Source: Rhodohalobacter sp. SW132
Lineage (GTDB): Bacteria > Bacteroidota > Rhodothermia > Balneolales > Balneolaceae
Length of the DNA stretch: 64,000 nt
NCBI RefSeq assembly: GCF_003390325.1
Contig: NZ_QUOK01000001.1
Location: 248,001 to 312,000 of the forward strand
Direction of reading: 5' to 3'
In this document: positions 61,709 to 64,000 of the stretch, piece after piece
How positions within the stretch are numbered: position 1 is the first letter of the stretch
How the letters are laid out: every line of letters starts with the position of its first letter
The notes under the pieces: generated by a model
Told to the model about the DNA's origin: nothing
What the model saw: the letters and a program-made list of their open reading frames with translations, nothing else
Databases searched by the model: none
Translations under genes and position numbers: made by a program

Positions 61709-63127
61709 TTATCTGTTTTGACTGTTGGTATAGGATTTCACAACGATATAGATAAAAAGTATCCCGCCGGCCATAGCAAGCAGGCCACCCAGACTCATCA
61801 AGCCAAGTCCCGTTAGAGCTTCGACGGAGTATATATTTTGATCCTGTCCAAAAAGTTTGCGGCCCATTCCCATCATGCCGGCGATTGCAAAACCGATCAC
61901 AAACATCGTTTGGCCAAAACCAAACAGCAGGGGCTGGAGCTTCATAAGCCGTATCGATTTGCGGGTTGTTAACTGATAACCATACTCCTTCAACAGTATG
62001 AATACCATCACCATATAGGCTACCGTAACCCCACCGAGGGATGCGTGATAGTGTGCAGGGATAAGTGTGCTGGAACCGCGTATCATCGCGCCGAGTACAA
62101 AGCCGGTGACGGTAAGAAGTGCGCTTACCAAAAATCCATTGAAATAGAGGCTGCGGAACGGATTTTTCTGCTTGTTTAATCTGCTGTAGTGTAGCCAGAT
62201 AGCCCTGGAGCCCAGGATGAGATAGATTGTTACGACAGGAAATATGAACCATCTCATCAACTGGGTGTAGCCGCTGTAGTAGAGTTGGTCACCGGTGCCA
62301 TTCAATAATAAAATAGGTGACAGCACAGCCGGTACCGCTAAAACGGATAGCAGAATAAAATTCACACGCTTTCCGACGGGTATCTTGCCGGTGATTTTGT
62401 AGATCAGAATCAACCACACAGTGAGCATCCCAAGGACATTGGCAAATTGCAGAATGTGACCACCACCCCACATGATCAACTCATAATAGAGCGTTCGATC
62501 AATTGTGTTGGATGTCAACATCCAGGAGATCATAAAGGTAAAGATTGCAGCCATAACCACGATGCCGGCGTAACGAATTGCAAGCTGGGCAGCAGGGTTA
62601 AAAAATGAGGGCGGCGATTCCGGTTTGGGAATTGAGAAAACAGAAAGATTCCCGGGAAATGTGATAAGGATACCTGCGCTAAATACTAAAAGGCCGCCAA
62701 TGAAGACGGGATGGTCAAGTACCGGAATGTAGTTGGCCAGAATGGGTTCGGCTCCCTTGAAAAAGATGGAAGCGATCATAAGAAGTAATCCACACAGGGC
62801 AAGCTTTGTACCAGCAGCCATCTGAAGGAAACTTACAGAGCGGTTTAACGAAACATGGAGAACTGAGAGAAACGCATAAAACCACACAACAAGGGCAAAA
62901 TCAACATGTAATACCAGAGATTTCCTTGCAAATAGAGGATCTCCAATAAACTCAGCGGTTCCCGGAGTTCGGGCAATAACAATAACAGCTGAAAACAGAC
63001 CGGATAGCAGAAGACTGAATAATCCAATCTTCAGCCAGCTGCGGGAATAGTCCTTTTCTGAAGCCAGAGCGGATGCCTGCCAGATTTCAATCGGTAAGGA
63101 GATCGCTTTTTTTACAATGGGCAGCAT
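61709..63127 (-). CDS. Heme-copper-oxidase-like membrane protein lacking the CuB His pair
   Basis: 472 residues, about twelve helices. It aligns with the oxidase subunit I pattern at His74 ('LHVDFALVVWFYAFLSVLH'), His224 ('MWGGGHILQFANVLGML') and 'PAHYHASLGG' (H359, H361). At the expected place for the CuB His pair (about residues 272-275) it has 'LLLN', and four after His224 it has Phe228. Heme binding could thus be kept while copper is not. I take it as a paralogue with changed function, such as a NO-binding or assembly subunit, or one of the unusual NO-reductase types. It is the first gene of the operon, divergent from the Rrf2 gene. Confidence 0.75.
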   Translation of the reverse strand: MLPIVKKAISLPIEIWQASALASEKDYSRSWLKIGLFSLLLSGLFSAVIVIARTPGTAEFIGDPLFARKSLVLHVDFALVVWFYAFLSVLHVSLNRSVSFLQMAAGTKLALCGLLLMIASIFFKGAEPILANYIPVLDHPVFIGGLLVFSAGILITFPGNLSVFSIPKPESPPSFFNPAAQLAIRYAGIVVMAAIFTFMISWMLTSNTIDRTLYYELIMWGGGHILQFANVLGMLTVWLILIYKITGKIPVGKRVNFILLSVLAVPAVLSPILLLNGTGDQLYYSGYTQLMRWFIFPVVTIYLILGSRAIWLHYSRLNKQKNPFRSLYFNGFLVSALLTVTGFVLGAMIRGSSTLIPAHYHASLGGVTVAYMVMVFILLKEYGYQLTTRKSIRLMKLQPLLFGFGQTMFVIGFAIAGMMGMGRKLFGQDQNIYSVEALTGLGLMSLGGLLAMAGGILFIYIVVKSYTNSQNR

Positions 63128-63142
63128 ATTTCCATTATTTCA

Positions 63143-63176
63143 ATAGATGTTTATATCTATAGATACTGATATCTAT
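63143..63176. promoter_or_regulatory. Two overlapping ATAGAT-N6-ATCTAT operators in front of the NO-reductase operon and Rrf2 gene
   Basis: Site 1 is 63143-63160 and site 2 is 63159-63176; each is a perfect 6-bp inverted repeat with a 6-base spacer. A further half site ATAGAT lies at 63192-63197. They occupy the divergent gap and probably bind the adjacent Rrf2 regulator. The same architecture (AAAGAC-N6-GTCTTT) lies upstream of nirK. Confidence 0.7.
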
Positions 63177-63266
63177 AATATCATCTTCTTAATAGATAGG
63201 CAAGTCTACTAATACTTTTTTTACTACCTTAAACGCTGAATAAAGAAATCAAACGACCACACAAAT

Positions 63267-63707
63267 ATGTTTTTAAACCAGACCTCCCACTATGCGCTTC
63301 GTGCTATGACCGGGCTTGTGATATCAGAAACAGATGAACCGGTGGGTTCAAAAAGGCTGGCTGAAGTGACAAGTGTCCCCTCTCACTATTTGTCAAAGAT
63401 TATGCGTAAAATGGTTAAGGCGGGATATGTTGAATCCAGAAAAGGGCACGGCGGCGGATTTACTTTGAAAGTAGCTCCTGACAAAATTCGAATCATTGAT
63501 GTGTTGAATGCATCCGGATTCGATCTGGAGGATCAGCCTTGTGTATTTGGTTTTGACAGTTGCGGAGATGATAATCCTTGTGCCCTCCATCCCGTATGGA
63601 AGCAATTGAAAACCTGTTTTACTGACTGGTCACATAATACCACCTTAGAGGATATTCGAAGAGAAAGCAGTAAACTGGAGGATGTAAAAAGGTGGGTAAA
63701 AGAGTGA
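63267..63707 (+). CDS. Rrf2-family regulator, NsrR-like
   Basis: 146 residues. A winged-helix N-terminus 'MFLNQTSHYALRAMTGLVI' and 'VPSHYLSKIMRKMVKAGYVESRKGHGGGFTLKVAPDKI' are typical of Rrf2. Three cysteines at 92, 99 and 105 ('PCVFGFDSCGDDNPCALH', C-x6-C-x5-C) closely match the Fe-S ligand positions of NsrR and IscR. NsrR loses repression when its cluster reacts with NO. Placed head to head with the NO-reductase-like operon and flanked by palindromes, it is the likely local NO sensor. IscR-type sensing of Fe-S status cannot be excluded. Confidence 0.88.
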   Translation: MFLNQTSHYALRAMTGLVISETDEPVGSKRLAEVTSVPSHYLSKIMRKMVKAGYVESRKGHGGGFTLKVAPDKIRIIDVLNASGFDLEDQPCVFGFDSCGDDNPCALHPVWKQLKTCFTDWSHNTTLEDIRRESSKLEDVKRWVKE

Positions 63708-63872
63708 TAATCTCGTTTATAGTATTCATAATTTAGAAGCTTTTGAAGCTATTTCCTTAACCTGCCAAATCAGAATTGACATCGAAGTAGTTCATTAAAT
63801 TTTCAATACCTCAATCAGCCGGATAATGTTTGGTTGATATGAGAAAAGAAATCTTAACCAACCATTTATTTA

Positions 63873-64000
63873 ATGAATCTCAAAAATCAAACCGCCATCG
63901 TAACCGGAGCCAGTAAAGGAATTGGACTGGCGATATCTAAAGCACTGAACAGTGAAGGGGTACAAGTAGCGGGATGGAGCCGTACACCACCCGAAAAATA
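63873..64000 (+). CDS. Short-chain dehydrogenase/reductase, 3' truncated by window end
   Basis: The first 42 codons are visible: 'LKNQTAIVTGASKGIGLAIS' is the classical SDR TGxxxGxG Rossmann motif, with a following 'GVQVAGWSR' strand that ends near the cofactor-specificity position. The catalytic part lies outside the window. It starts at ATG 63873, 165 bases after the Rrf2 gene. Confidence 0.85.
   Translation, partial: MNLKNQTAIVTGASKGIGLAISKALNSEGVQVAGWSRTPPEK

Noticed and set aside
59236-63127. Ordinary aa3- or cbb3-type terminal oxidase operon
   Set aside because: Subunit I lacks the active-site Tyr, the second subunit I-like protein lacks the CuB histidines, and no CcoO/CcoP-type cytochromes c are encoded.

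Overview
The window looks like the chromosome of a Gram-negative member of the Balneolota/Rhodothermota/Bacteroidota assemblage. Supporting signs are a type IX secretion C-terminal sorting domain, many lipoproteins with LxxC-type signals, a DUF5117/5118-type metalloprotease, a TolB-propeller amidohydrolase, a CRTAC1 (FG-GAP/UnbV) protein, a K+-independent H+-pyrophosphatase, and dispersed palindromic repeats of a style common in that group. The phylum call is inference from gene content. I saw no rRNA, tRNA, CRISPR array, prophage or complete IS element.

Left part (1-11.3 kb): mostly secreted or envelope proteins. These are the tail of an Ig-like domain protein, a propeller-amidohydrolase, an erythromycin-esterase homologue, a zinc metalloprotease lipoprotein, a T9SS-targeted protein and a beta-propeller protein. 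Intergenic gaps here hold an 11-copy heptanucleotide repeat and G-run/C-run hairpins.

11.3-24.3 kb: housekeeping genes and a small surface-polysaccharide locus. It holds aat, wecB, hppA, a lipoprotein with an apparent internal-thioester domain, an ABC exporter, a Wzz/BY-kinase, an SLBB protein and a UDP-sugar epimerase. No glycosyltransferases are visible.

24.3-64 kb: an accessory respiratory island for nitrate to N2O denitrification. It holds molybdenum-cofactor genes (moaD, moaA, moaE, moeA, mobA), a reduced periplasmic nitrate reductase pair (napA plus a tetraheme quinol-dehydrogenase-like cytochrome), a divergent membrane-anchored NirK, and a heme-copper NO-reductase-like operon. That operon comprises a CuA subunit, a subunit I with active-site Tyr replaced by Gln, SCO, a cytochrome b/ferredoxin/MvhD fusion, a CuB-less heme-copper paralogue and a 48-residue membrane peptide. 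NO-stress functions sit alongside: an Rrf2/NsrR-like regulator, a Crp/Fnr-like regulator, an RIC-like di-iron repair protein, a three-domain DUF2249 protein, a truncated globin, a cytochrome c', an NnrS-like protein and DUF59. nosZ is not in the window. Nitrate would be reduced in the periplasm by NapA, nitrite by NirK and NO by the heme-copper enzyme. Similar palindromes (AWAGAY-N6-RTCTWT) lie upstream of nirK and between the NO-reductase operon and the Rrf2 gene, suggesting one NO-responsive regulator may link the two steps.

The island also carries mobile-DNA traces: a 140-bp MITE with a 5-bp target duplication just upstream of nirK, a ferredoxin pseudogene interrupted by one of two 132-bp repeats, and several perfect 15-bp inverted repeats.
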